Of a stretch of 64,000 nucleotides of DNA, positions 34,034 to 43,867 are shown in pieces. Both the position numbers and the translations under genes were made by a program. Below the pieces are notes generated by a model. The model was given only the letters and a program-made list of their open reading frames with translations, was not told the origin of the DNA and did no database searches. Every line of letters starts with the position of its first letter. The first letter of the stretch is position 1. Where the stretch lies: contig JACRPO010000009.1 of NCBI GenBank assembly GCA_016223165.1, positions 620,001 to 684,000 of the forward strand, written 5' to 3'. The stretch is from Burkholderiales bacterium (GTDB taxonomy: Bacteria > Pseudomonadota > Gammaproteobacteria > Burkholderiales > Burkholderiaceae_C).

Positions 34034-36676
34034 GTGAAGGTGCCCGTGGAGTTGCCGGTGGAGTCGCCAGTGGAGTCGCGAGTGAAGTCGCCCGCCAGGT
34101 TGCCGGTGGTGTCCTCGCTGTTCGCGAAGAAGTTCCAGCCGTTGTGGATCGGCGGCCTCGGCCTGATCCTCCTGCCCATCGTGCTGCAGATCGTGGGCCT
34201 GACGCTCGACAACGCCACCGTCGTGGTGCTGCTGTGCATGGCGACGATGGGGCTCAACCTGCTCGTGGGCACCACGGGCCTCGTGTCGTTCGGCCACAGC
34301 GCCTGGTTCGGGCTCGGAGGTTATGCGGCGGCGATCGCGCACCTGCGGTTCTTCCCGCAGTCGTTCGTGCTGCCGCTGCTCTTCGCCGTGGGCTTCACGG
34401 CGCTGCTGTCGCTCGTGGTGGGTTTCGTCGTCCTGCGCCGGCGCGGCGTGTACTTCTCGCTGCTGACGCTGGCGCTCTCGGCGCTCACCTTCGCCATCGC
34501 CTTTCGCTGGACGTCGGTGACGGGCGGCGAAGGCGGGCTCGGTGGCATCGAGCGGCGCGCGCTCGGGCCTGCCGGCCTGGTCAGCCTCGACAGCCACCTC
34601 CACTACTACATCGTCGTCGCGACCATCGCCTTCGCCGTGCTGGTGCTGCTGTGGCGCGTGATGCGCTCGCCCTTCGGCCACGTGCTGGTGGCCATCCGCG
34701 AGAACGAACAACGTGCCGGCTTCCAGGGCTACGACACGCAGCGCTACAAGCTCGCCGCCTTCGTGCTCTCGTCCACCGTCACGGGGCTCGCCGGCGGGCT
34801 GCTGATCTTCCTGCACCGGTTGGCGGCGGCCGAGTCGGTGACCGTGGCGTTTTCGGGCGAGATGCTGGCGATGGTGGTCATCGGCGGCATGCGCAGCTTC
34901 CTCGGCCCGGCGCTGGGCGCGCTCTTCTACCTGATGTTCCGCGAGGCCTTCTCGATCTACACCAGCAACTGGCTGCTCTGGTTCGGGCTTGTCTTCGTCG
35001 GCTTCGTGCTCTTCTCGCCCACCGGCCTCACCGGCGTCTGGGCGAAGCTGCAACGGCGCTGGCGCCCGCCGCCCGAGGAGAGCGCGGCGATGAGCCGGCG
35101 CAGGATCCACGAGGGCCTGCCGCTGCCGGCCTTCCTGCGCCCGCAACCGAAGACCGGCACCGTGCTCGAGGTGCGCGATCTCGACAAGCACTTCGGCGGC
35201 ATCCGCGCCGTCAATGGCGCGCAGCTCACGCTCGAGGCCGGCCAGGTGCACGCGCTCATCGGCCCCAACGGCGCCGGCAAGACGACCACCTTCAACCTGA
35301 TCTCGGGCCTGTACGAGCCCACGCGCGGCAGCGTGCGGCTCAACGGCCGTGCCGCGCAAGGCCTGCCGCCGCACCGCATCTGCGACGCGGGCCTGGCGCG
35401 CTCGTTCCAGATCACCAACCTGTTCAAGGGCCTGACGATCCGCGAGAACCTGCGCCTGTCGCTGCAGGCGCGGCACCCCGGGCGCTTCAACGCCTGGCGC
35501 GACGTGGACGGCGCCGACGCGGTGAATGCCGAGACCGCCGAGCTCATCAAGTTCCTCGGCCTCGAGGGCATCGAAGACATCCTCGGCGGCGACCTCTCCT
35601 ACGGCGGCCAGCGCCTCGTGGATCTCGGCATCGCGCTCGGCGGCAAGCCCGAGGTGCTGCTGCTCGACGAGCCGCTGGCCGGCCTGGCGGCGGCCGAGCG
35701 CGAACGGATCTCGCGGCTCGTGACCACCGTCGCCAGCCACATCCCGGTGCTCATCGTCGAGCACGACATCGACCGCGTGCTCGGCTTCTCGCAGCGCGTG
35801 ACGGTGATGAACCAGGGCGAGGTGCTGATGAGCGGCACGCCCGACGAGGTGCGATGCGACCGCCGCGTGCAGGAGGTGTACACCGGCAGCGGCACGCCGC
35901 CCGTGGTGGGCCGCGTCGCGGGCGCCGACCTCGATGGCGCGCAAGGCGCACCGGTGCTGAAGTTCGAACGCGTCAACGCCTTCTACGGCAAGAGCCACAT
36001 CCTCGTCGACGCCTCGCTCGACGTGCGCGAAGGCGAGATCGTGGCGCTGCTCGGCCGCAACGGCGCCGGCAAGTCGACGCTGCTGAAGACCTTGTGCGGC
36101 CTGCTGCCGCCGGCCAACGGAGCGGTCGAGTACCTGGGCCGCAACATCGCCGGCACGTCGGCACCCGACATCGCCCGCATGGGCATCGGCTACGTTCCGC
36201 AGGGCCGTGGCCTCTTTGCCGGCATGACAGTGGCCGAGAACCTGGCGCTCGGCCGCCTGGCCCGATCGACACGCATCGCGGAGGCCGGCGGCCGCCACGG
36301 CACCGTGTGGAGCGAGGAGAAGATCTACGAGATCTTCCCGCGCCTGAAAGAACGGCGCGACGTGGCCGCCGACTACCTCTCGGGCGGTGAGCAGCAGATG
36401 GCGGCCGTCGCACGCGCGTTGTCGGGCAACGTGAAGCTGCTGCTGCTCGACGAGCCTTTCGAGGGCCTGGCGCCGACCGTGGTGCAGGAGCTCTTCCGGG
36501 TCTTCGACCGCCTGCGCGGCGAGGTCTCGATGATCATCGTCGAGCACAACCTCGACCTCGTGCTGGCGCTCGCCGATCGCGTGTTCGCGATGGAGCGCGG
36601 CGCGGTGTTTCACACGGGGCCGGCTGAGCCGCTGCTCACCGACCTGGAGTATCGGAAGAAGATTCTCTGGCTCTGA
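34034..36676 (+). CDS. Fused LivM-LivG-LivF-like ABC transporter (permease plus two ATPases)
   Basis: One 880-residue polypeptide holds three subunits that are normally separate. Residues about 35-335 are a LivM-type permease (MGLNLLVGTTGLVSFGHSAW). Residues about 375-620 are a LivG ATPase: Walker A GPNGAGKTT, signature LSYGG, Walker B VLLLDEP and VEHDID. Residues about 640-880 are a LivF ATPase: GRNGAGKST, LSGGEQQ, LLLLDEP and VEHNLD. Both ATPases look intact. Translation starts at GTG (34034) and runs at once into a 12-bp repeat encoding Val-Glu-Ser/Leu-Pro units. With LivH and the receptor it makes a full importer. Confidence 0.93.
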   Translation: MKVPVELPVESPVESRVKSPARLPVVSSLFAKKFQPLWIGGLGLILLPIVLQIVGLTLDNATVVVLLCMATMGLNLLVGTTGLVSFGHSAWFGLGGYAAAIAHLRFFPQSFVLPLLFAVGFTALLSLVVGFVVLRRRGVYFSLLTLALSALTFAIAFRWTSVTGGEGGLGGIERRALGPAGLVSLDSHLHYYIVVATIAFAVLVLLWRVMRSPFGHVLVAIRENEQRAGFQGYDTQRYKLAAFVLSSTVTGLAGGLLIFLHRLAAAESVTVAFSGEMLAMVVIGGMRSFLGPALGALFYLMFREAFSIYTSNWLLWFGLVFVGFVLFSPTGLTGVWAKLQRRWRPPPEESAAMSRRRIHEGLPLPAFLRPQPKTGTVLEVRDLDKHFGGIRAVNGAQLTLEAGQVHALIGPNGAGKTTTFNLISGLYEPTRGSVRLNGRAAQGLPPHRICDAGLARSFQITNLFKGLTIRENLRLSLQARHPGRFNAWRDVDGADAVNAETAELIKFLGLEGIEDILGGDLSYGGQRLVDLGIALGGKPEVLLLDEPLAGLAAAERERISRLVTTVASHIPVLIVEHDIDRVLGFSQRVTVMNQGEVLMSGTPDEVRCDRRVQEVYTGSGTPPVVGRVAGADLDGAQGAPVLKFERVNAFYGKSHILVDASLDVREGEIVALLGRNGAGKSTLLKTLCGLLPPANGAVEYLGRNIAGTSAPDIARMGIGYVPQGRGLFAGMTVAENLALGRLARSTRIAEAGGRHGTVWSEEKIYEIFPRLKERRDVAADYLSGGEQQMAAVARALSGNVKLLLLDEPFEGLAPTVVQELFRVFDRLRGEVSMIIVEHNLDLVLALADRVFAMERGAVFHTGPAEPLLTDLEYRKKILWL
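34043..34102. repeat. 12-bp in-frame tandem repeat at the start of livMGF
   Basis: Five units of about ccggtggagtcg, each with one to five changes, and a partial sixth to 34114. They encode the first 20 or so residues of the fused transporter. The sequence may instead lie outside the true protein if translation starts further in. Confidence 0.8.
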
Positions 36677-36679
36677 GGT

Positions 36680-36697
36680 ACGGGCCCGCCGGCCCGT
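36680..36697 (+). terminator. Hairpin just after livMGF
   Basis: A perfect 7-base stem acgggcc / ggcccgt with a 4-base loop, starting 3 bases after the livMGF stop and lying between it and the convergent hypC stop. There is no T-run, so it is a terminator candidate only. Confidence 0.5.
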
Positions 36698-36720
36698 CAT
36701 CCCTTCGCCGACGCCGACGC

Positions 36721-36969
36721 TCACTCCACGACCGCGCGCGCCTGCGCATCGGCCGCCAGCATCTCGTCGAGCAGGGCCCAGACCTCGGCCGCGTGCTCGT
36801 GCGAGACCTTCTGCACCGCCTGCCCGAGGTGGACGAGCACCATGTCGCCAGCATCGGGAGGCTCGTGCTGCAGCAGGACGAGGCTGACCACGCGCTCCAC
36901 GCCCCGAGCCTGGCAGCGCGCGCTCAGGCCGTCGCTGTGCATCACCTGCATCGGGATCGCCAGGCACAT
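36721..36969 (-). CDS. hypC: Hydrogenase maturation chaperone HypC/HupF family
   Basis: An 82-residue cytosolic chaperone for assembly of the Fe(CN)2CO part of the [NiFe] site. It begins MCLAIPMQV, with the essential Cys2 exposed after Met removal, and has the family pattern GDMVLVHLGQAVQKV. The C-terminal helix EVWALLDEMLAAD fits. It is transcribed away from the hydrogenase operon across a 170-base gap, and its stop faces the livMGF stop. Other hyp genes (A, B, D, E, F) are absent from the window and must be elsewhere. Confidence 0.9.
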   Translation of the reverse strand: MCLAIPMQVMHSDGLSARCQARGVERVVSLVLLQHEPPDAGDMVLVHLGQAVQKVSHEHAAEVWALLDEMLAADAQARAVVE

Positions 36970-37056
36970 GGCGTCGGCTCCGTCGGCTCCGTGCATGCGG
37001 CCCGCCCGTCGGCGCCGCCATCGCGCGCATTGGACGCACGCACGCCTTGCCGGCGC

Positions 37057-37098
37057 TTGATCCCAGTCAATCCGCGAGCCTGGGTGCGCACCTAAGGT
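37057..37098 (+). promoter_or_regulatory. Predicted FNR/Anr-dependent promoter of the hydrogenase operon
   Basis: TTGAT-CCCA-GTCAA at 37057-37070 matches the FNR/Anr consensus TTGAT-N4-ATCAA in 9 of 10 defined positions. TAAGGT at 37093-37098 is a possible -10 hexamer. If transcription starts near 37105, the box centre is at about -41.5, the class II FNR position, and the leader to the protease ATG is about 35 bases. This suggests induction at low oxygen. The geometry is seen in the sequence; the function is inferred. Confidence 0.62.
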
Positions 37099-37139
37099 TG
37101 CAGCGTCTCGAGCGCGTCGCCAACGAGGGTGAGGTGTGC

Positions 37140-37670
37140 ATGCAGGGCTCTGATGCGGTGCTGGTGCTCGGCCTGGGCAACCGCCTGCTCTGCGACGACG
37201 CGGCCGGGCCGCTGGCGGTGGATCGGCTGTCGGCGCCGCCGGGTGTGGCCGGCGCCGTGTTCCGCGACGGCGGCACGATCGGCCTCAGCCTGTTGCCCGA
37301 GATCGAGCAGGCGGCGGCGTTCATCGCCGTCGATGCCGCGTGCTTCGGTGCCGCGCCCGGCACGGTGCGCGTCTTCGAGGGGCCGGCGATGGATCGGCAG
37401 CTCGGCGGGCGCAAGCGCAGCGCGCACGAGGTGGCGCTGTTCGACCTCATGGGCACGGCCCTGCTGACCAACCGGCTGCCGGCGCGGCGCGCGCTGGTCG
37501 CTGTCGAGCCGGGCAGCACGGCGCTCGGCCTCGAGCCGACGCCTGCCGTAGCCGACGCCATCCCGCAGATGTGCGCGGCCGTCCATCAGCTGTTGGCGCA
37601 GTGGGCACCGCCCTCCTCACCCTGCCGCTCGAGCGCAGCGCAGACATCGTCGCAGCGGCGCGGCGGCTGA
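37140..37670 (+). CDS. Hydrogenase maturation endopeptidase (HyaD/HynD type)
   Basis: A 176-residue nickel-dependent protease that removes the C-terminal tail of the hydrogenase large subunit after nickel insertion. The N-terminal motif VLVLGLGNRLLCDDAAGPLA contains the first metal-ligand region. AFIAVDAACFG carries the second ligand Asp, and SAHEVALFDLMG carries the ligand His. GAGGTG precedes the ATG at 37140. It is the first gene of the operon and lies 36 bases before the small-subunit ATG. The matching tail is present in the large subunit at the end of the operon. The last 20 or so residues are low complexity. Confidence 0.92.
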   Translation: MQGSDAVLVLGLGNRLLCDDAAGPLAVDRLSAPPGVAGAVFRDGGTIGLSLLPEIEQAAAFIAVDAACFGAAPGTVRVFEGPAMDRQLGGRKRSAHEVALFDLMGTALLTNRLPARRALVAVEPGSTALGLEPTPAVADAIPQMCAAVHQLLAQWAPPSSPCRSSAAQTSSQRRGG

Positions 37671-37706
37671 ATGCCGAAACCACATGGCCACGCCGGGAGA
37701 CCATCG

Positions 37707-38858
37707 ATGACTGGACCGAAGCAACTCGGCGACCTGCTGCGCGAACGGGGCGTCTCGCGCCGCACGCTCCTGAAGTACGCCAGCTACATGACCTCGCTGA
37801 TGGCACTGCCGCCCTCGGCCGCCGGCGCGATGGCCGAGGGCCTGGCGAAGGCGCGCCGGCAAGCGGTGATCTGGCTGTCGTTCCAGGAGTGCACCGGCTG
37901 CACCGAAGCGTTGACGCGCTCGTTCAGCCCCAGCCTCGAAGAGCTGATCTTCGAGTTCATCTCGCTCGACTACCACCACACCTTGCAGGCCGCATCGGGC
38001 GAGGCGGCGGAGGCCGCGCGCCGGCAGTCGATGCGCGACAACAAGGGCAAGTACATCGTCGTCGTCGACGGCTCGGTGCCGACCGCCGATGGCGGCGTCT
38101 ACTCGACGATTGCCGGCCAGACCAACGTGGCGATACTGGCCGAGACCATTGCCGACGCGGCCGCGGTGGTGGCCGTGGGCACCTGCGCGGCCTTCGGCGG
38201 CCTGCCCGAGGCCGACCCGAACCCCACCGGCGCGGTGGCCGTCGGCACGCTGGTCGGCACCAAGCCGCTCATCAATATCTCCGGCTGCCCGCCGATGCCG
38301 CAGGCAATGGCCGGCACGCTGGCGCACATCCTCGCGTTCGGCAAGCTCCCTGAGCTGGACGCGCTGCGCCGGCCGCGCGCCTTCTTCGGCGAGAGCATCC
38401 ACGACCGCTGCTATCGGCGGCCGTTCTACGACCGCGGCATGTTCGCGAAGACCTTCGACGACGAAGGCGCACGCGAGGGCTGGTGCCTGTACGAACTGGG
38501 GTGCAAGGGCCCCGTGACCTACAACGCCTGCGCGTCGCTGAAGTGGAACGGCGGCGTCTCGTTCCCGATCCAGTCCGGGCATGGTTGCATCGGCTGCTCG
38601 GAGCCGCGCTTCTGGGACCGCGGCGGCCTGTACCGCCCGCTGCCGGCCGGCACCACCGACGTGCGAAAGGTGATCGGCATCGCCGCGGTGGCCGGCGTGG
38701 CGCTGGGCGCTGGCGCAGCTGCAATGGCGCGCCGGCGCAGCGCCGCCACTCTCGCCACCACCCTCAGTACGACGCGCGCCGCCGCGACCACGCCCGCGGC
38801 GACAGGCCCAACCAAGGGCCCGACCAAGAGCCCGGACAAGAGCCCGACCAAGGAGTGA
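37707..38858 (+). CDS. hynS: [NiFe] hydrogenase small subunit, Isp-type (HynS-like)
   Basis: A 383-residue electron-transfer subunit. A Tat signal (VSRRTLLKYAS, Arg18-Arg19) sends the folded enzyme to the periplasmic side. The proximal-cluster motif is SFQECTGCTEA (Cys62, Cys65), with further ligands in GTCAAFGG and ISGCPPMP. The distal and medial clusters use HDRCYRR, NACASLKWNGGVSFP and HGCIGCSEPRFWD. A hydrophobic segment near 320-340 (VIGIAAVAGVALGAGAAAM) may anchor it in the membrane. The C-terminal 16 or so residues are a Gly/Ser-Pro-Thr/Asp-Lys repeat. GGGAGA supports the ATG. The symbol follows the Thiocapsa hynS-isp1-isp2-hynL order. Confidence 0.93.
   Translation: MTGPKQLGDLLRERGVSRRTLLKYASYMTSLMALPPSAAGAMAEGLAKARRQAVIWLSFQECTGCTEALTRSFSPSLEELIFEFISLDYHHTLQAASGEAAEAARRQSMRDNKGKYIVVVDGSVPTADGGVYSTIAGQTNVAILAETIADAAAVVAVGTCAAFGGLPEADPNPTGAVAVGTLVGTKPLINISGCPPMPQAMAGTLAHILAFGKLPELDALRRPRAFFGESIHDRCYRRPFYDRGMFAKTFDDEGAREGWCLYELGCKGPVTYNACASLKWNGGVSFPIQSGHGCIGCSEPRFWDRGGLYRPLPAGTTDVRKVIGIAAVAGVALGAGAAAMARRRSAATLATTLSTTRAAATTPAATGPTKGPTKSPDKSPTKE
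38805..38852. repeat. 12-bp in-frame tandem repeat at the end of the hydrogenase small-subunit gene
   Basis: Four units of about ggcccgaccaag encode four Pro-Thr/Asp-Lys repeats, and the next codon but one is the stop. The repeat lies beyond the membrane-anchor helix, where a length change should be tolerated. Confidence 0.85.
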
Positions 38859-38861
38859 ACG

Positions 38862-39521
38862 ATGGACCTGCTCGACTTCGCCCGCGGCCCCGCGCTCACC
38901 TTCGCCGGCGCCGTGTTCGCGCTCGGCACGCTGTGGCGGCTGGTCGGCGTGCTGATGCTGCCGCGCCTGCGCGACCTCTCGCCGGCACGCGCGGGTGCGC
39001 CGGCGCCGTGGCAGGGGGCGCTCGGCACGATCGCGCGTCACATGTGGCCGCGCCGCGAGTTCCTGCAGACGACCATGTTCTCGACGATCAACGGCTACGT
39101 CTTCCATCTCGGCCTCGCGATCACGGTCTTCGGCCTGGCGCCGCACATCCTGTTCATCCGCAACTTCAGTGGCCTGGGCTGGCCGGCGCTGCCCAGCACT
39201 GTCGTGTTCGCGGTCGGCGTCGTCACGCTGGTGTCGCTGTGCGCGGCGCTGGCAAGGCGGCTTACCCACCCGGTGCTCAAGTTGCTGTCACGCAGCGACG
39301 ACTACCTGAGCTGGGCGCTGACCACGCTGCCGGTGATCACCGGGCTGCTGGCCACCGCCCACCTCGGTGGGCGCTACGAGACGCTGCTGGCGGTGCACAT
39401 CCTCAGCATCGCCGCCTTCGGGGTCTGGTTTCCGTTCGGCAAGCTGATGCACGCCTTCCTGTTCGCCCTCTCGCGCGGCGCCACCGGCATGCGCTTCAGC
39501 CACCGGGGGGTCAAGGCATGA
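38862..39521 (+). CDS. isp1: Isp1: NarI/HdrE-like membrane cytochrome b subunit of the hydrogenase
   Basis: A 219-residue integral membrane protein with about five hydrophobic segments, resembling the NarI/DsrM cytochrome b fold. Histidines at helix ends, as in NGYVFHLGLAITVFGL and LLAVHILSIAAFG, are candidate haem ligands. HAFLFALSRG lies near the C-terminus. In Thiocapsa roseopersicina Isp1 links the HynSL hydrogenase to the membrane electron chain with Isp2. Here it sits in the same place, between the small subunit and Isp2. AGGAG overlaps the end of the small-subunit gene, 3 bases before this ATG. Confidence 0.88.
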   Translation: MDLLDFARGPALTFAGAVFALGTLWRLVGVLMLPRLRDLSPARAGAPAPWQGALGTIARHMWPRREFLQTTMFSTINGYVFHLGLAITVFGLAPHILFIRNFSGLGWPALPSTVVFAVGVVTLVSLCAALARRLTHPVLKLLSRSDDYLSWALTTLPVITGLLATAHLGGRYETLLAVHILSIAAFGVWFPFGKLMHAFLFALSRGATGMRFSHRGVKA

Positions 39522-39579
39522 GCGCGTCCGGCCGTTCCGAAGCGCTCATCCCGCAGCGCGCAGCGCGGAGGGCAGTCCA

Positions 39580-40887
39580 ATGAGCTCCGCTCCTGCAACC
39601 GGCGCTGCACCCTTCAACCAGCAGGGCACGTTGAGCGACGAGGCGCGCGTCGAGGCCGCGATGCGCAGCTTCGTGCGCGAGTTCGGCGTCACCGCGTCGC
39701 TGCACATGGAGAGCTGCGTGCGCTGCGGCCAATGCGCCGAAGCCTGCCCCTTCCACATCGCCACCGGCGAGGCCAGGTACACACCGGTCTACAGGCTCGA
39801 GCTGTTCCGCCGGGCCTACTTCCGCGAGGCCAGCCCGTTTGCGCCGCTGGTGCGCGCGCTCGGCCTGGTCAAGCCACCCACCATCGCCGAGTTGCAGCAG
39901 TGGCAGGAACTGATCTACGACTCCTGCACGATGTGCGGCCGTTGCACGCTGGTCTGCCCGATGGGCATCGACATCGCCGAGCTGGTGAAGGAGGCCCGTC
40001 ACGGCATGTTCAAGGCCGGCCTGATCCCCGAGCGGCTGGCGCTGATGGACCGCGCCGCGCAGCAGTGGGGCAGCACCGCGACGCCGGGCGAGGACCTGCC
40101 CGACATCGTGCGCGAGGTGGCCGAGGCGCATGGCGTCGAGATCCCCTGCGACCTGGCCAGCGCCGAGGTGCTGGTCACCGCCGCGCCGGCCGAGCTGGGC
40201 GACCACACCAAGGCGCTGGCGGCCGCCGCGAAGGTGCTCAACCGTGCCGGCGTGAAGTGGACGATGCACCAGAGCGGCTTCGACGCCGCCAACATCGGCT
40301 TCAACAACGGCGACCTCGAGCTGCAGGAGCGCCTGACCCGATCGCTCGTCGACACCGCCGTCAAGATCGGCGCCAGGACCGTGCTGCTGCCCGAGTGCGG
40401 GCACGCCTACGGCGCGGCACGCTGGGAGGCCGCCAAGTGGTACGGCAAGGGACTGCCGGTGCGCATCATCCACATGACCGAGTTCCTCGACGAGATGATC
40501 GCCGCCGGGCGCATCAAGGTGAAGGCGATCGGCCAGAGCGCGACCTTTCACGACCCCTGCCAGATCGTGCGTCGCGGCGGGCTCGAGGCGGCGGCACGCC
40601 GGGTGGTGGCCGCGCTGGGATTCGAGCTGATCGAGCTGAAGGACCATGGCGTGGCCGGGCACTGCTGCGGCGGCGGTGGGGGCGTCGTCTCCAACGCGCG
40701 CGCCACGCCGCTGCGGCACAAGGTGTTCGACCTCAAGCGCGCCCAGGTCGAGGCCACCGGCGCCCGCCACTTCGTCACCGCCTGCGGCCAGTGCCGCATC
40801 ACGCTGGAGCAGGGCGCCAAGCACGCGCACTGGGACATGCCGGTCGAAAGCCTGCTCGAGCTCGTGGCCGACAACCTGGCCGATTGA
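39580..40887 (+). CDS. isp2: Isp2: HdrD/GlpC-like iron-sulfur subunit of the hydrogenase
   Basis: A 435-residue cytosolic-side Fe-S protein of the heterodisulfide-reductase type. Two [4Fe-4S] motifs are CVRCGQCAEACPFHI (Cys46-Cys56) and CTMCGRCTLVCPMGI. Two CCG domains follow: LPECGHAYGAARWEA, with HDPCQIVRRGG and HCCGGGGG, then TACGQCRITLEQG. The probable role is to pass electrons between the membrane Isp1 and a cytosolic thiol, disulfide or sulfur-linked acceptor, as proposed for Isp-type hydrogenases. The preceding gap of 58 bases is non-coding. A stop-abutting hairpin follows it. Confidence 0.9.
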   Translation: MSSAPATGAAPFNQQGTLSDEARVEAAMRSFVREFGVTASLHMESCVRCGQCAEACPFHIATGEARYTPVYRLELFRRAYFREASPFAPLVRALGLVKPPTIAELQQWQELIYDSCTMCGRCTLVCPMGIDIAELVKEARHGMFKAGLIPERLALMDRAAQQWGSTATPGEDLPDIVREVAEAHGVEIPCDLASAEVLVTAAPAELGDHTKALAAAAKVLNRAGVKWTMHQSGFDAANIGFNNGDLELQERLTRSLVDTAVKIGARTVLLPECGHAYGAARWEAAKWYGKGLPVRIIHMTEFLDEMIAAGRIKVKAIGQSATFHDPCQIVRRGGLEAAARRVVAALGFELIELKDHGVAGHCCGGGGGVVSNARATPLRHKVFDLKRAQVEATGARHFVTACGQCRITLEQGAKHAHWDMPVESLLELVADNLAD

Positions 40888-40914
40888 GAGCCTGTGAACG
40901 AATCATCCACAGGC
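40885..40914 (+). repeat. Short stop-codon hairpin of the palindrome family (copy 3)
   Basis: Directly after the isp2 TGA (40885-40887) is gcctgtg (40890-40896), the loop aacgaatcatc and cacaggc (40908-40914). Core and loop are identical to those at 56656-56684 and nearly identical to one end of the long palindrome at 1669-1825. It separates isp2 from the large-subunit gene by 44 bases, so it may attenuate or protect mRNA within the operon. Confidence 0.75.
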
Positions 40915-40931
40915 GCTGAGAGGGACCTTCC

Positions 40932-42680
<1,749 letters not shown>

Positions 42681-42695
42681 GTCGCGACGGCAGGG

Positions 42696-43712
42696 TCAGG
42701 CCGGCTCGACCTGCCGTGCCTTGGCGGGTGCCGGCCGCACCGCCGGGCTCGCTGACGGGCTCGCTTCGTCGGCGGCGGCCGCGCAGGGCAGGCCGCAGCG
42801 GCGCAGGATCGGTTCGCTGCGCGCGAACAGGTCGGCGACCCAGTCGACGAAGACACGCAGCTTCGTGCTCAGGTGCCGGTTCGGCGGGTACACGACGTAG
42901 ATCGGCACCGAGTCGGCGCACCAGTCGAGCAGCAGCGGCACCAGCGCGCCGCTGGCGAAGTGCGGCTGCGCCTCGAAGGTGGTGGTGCGCACGATGCCCA
43001 GGCCCGCCAGGCCGGCCGCCAGTTCCGCGCTCGAGTCGTTGACCGACAGCACATGCGGCATGTCCAGCTCGATGCGCTCGCTGCCCTTCGTGAACGTGTA
43101 TGAATAGGGCCGCCCGGTGCGGTGCGAGAAGTAGTTGACCGCGCGGTGCCGGCCGTCCTCGAGGTCGTGCGGATGGCGCGGTGTGCCGTGCTGCTTCAGG
43201 TAGCCCGGCGTGGCGGCGAGGATCAGGTGGAACTCGCCGATGCGCCGCGCCACCAGCGACTGGTCGGTCACCTCGCCGCCGCGCAGCACGCAGTCGACGT
43301 TCTCGCTCAGCAGGTCGACCGGCCGGTCGCCCACGCCCAGGTCGATCTGGATGTCCGGGTAGCGCGCGAGGAACTCGGGCAGCGCCGGCACCAGCAGCAG
43401 CCGCCCCACCGCCGCGCCGACGTCGATGCGCAGGCGCCCGCGCGGGTTCACCTTGGCGTGCGTCATGCTCGATTCGAGCTCGTCCATCTCGCCGAGGATG
43501 CGCAGCGCGCGGTCGTAGTAGGCCGCGCCGTCGGCGGTGACGGTCACGCGCCGCGTCGTGCGGTTGAGCAGCTTGGTCTGCAGGTGCGCTTCGAGCGTCT
43601 GCACCGCGCGCGTCATCGTCGCCTTGGGCAGGCCCATCGAGTCGGCGGCCTTGGTGAACGTGCCGGCCTCGACGACGCGCACGAAGGCTTGCATGGCGGC
43701 GAACTTGTCCAT
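42696..43712 (-). CDS. LysR-family transcription regulator
   Basis: A 338-residue regulator of the CrgA/AaeR branch. The HTH domain reads MDKFAAMQAFVRVVEAGTFT, then GLPKATMTRAVQTLEAHLQT, and the effector domain starts near GRLRIDVGAAVG. A strong AGGAGGG site precedes the ATG. It diverges from the hydrolase-RND efflux operon across 113 bases, so it probably controls that operon, as LysR proteins do for related pumps. It does not look like MexT. The Pro/Ala-rich last 30 residues are beyond the domain. Its stop faces the hydrogenase large-subunit stop 15 bases away. Confidence 0.92.
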   Translation of the reverse strand: MDKFAAMQAFVRVVEAGTFTKAADSMGLPKATMTRAVQTLEAHLQTKLLNRTTRRVTVTADGAAYYDRALRILGEMDELESSMTHAKVNPRGRLRIDVGAAVGRLLLVPALPEFLARYPDIQIDLGVGDRPVDLLSENVDCVLRGGEVTDQSLVARRIGEFHLILAATPGYLKQHGTPRHPHDLEDGRHRAVNYFSHRTGRPYSYTFTKGSERIELDMPHVLSVNDSSAELAAGLAGLGIVRTTTFEAQPHFASGALVPLLLDWCADSVPIYVVYPPNRHLSTKLRVFVDWVADLFARSEPILRRCGLPCAAAADEASPSASPAVRPAPAKARQVEPA

Positions 43713-43867
43713 CGACGGACCCTCCTGGCGCTCCGATGCGAGCGTCGATTGTTGCGGCGGCTGGAACAGCGTAGGAACAGCGAAGCCCCTTTTTCCGCGC
43801 GGGCCACGCCTCTATCTTTGGCGCATTGCAACATGACCTCGCGCCGCCACCGGCGGCCCGCTCCCCA

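Noticed and set aside
30760..34275. A minus-strand open frame of 1171 codons opposite the Bug and ABC genes.
   Set aside because: It has the same low-complexity composition, with no family motif or plausible start; it is the shadow of the real genes.
43713..43825. A MexT-type box between the LysR gene and the hydrolase-RND operon (gtcgat at 43744-43749).
   Set aside because: Only the central hexamer matches; the flanking half-sites of the MexT consensus are missing, and the regulator is not MexT-like.
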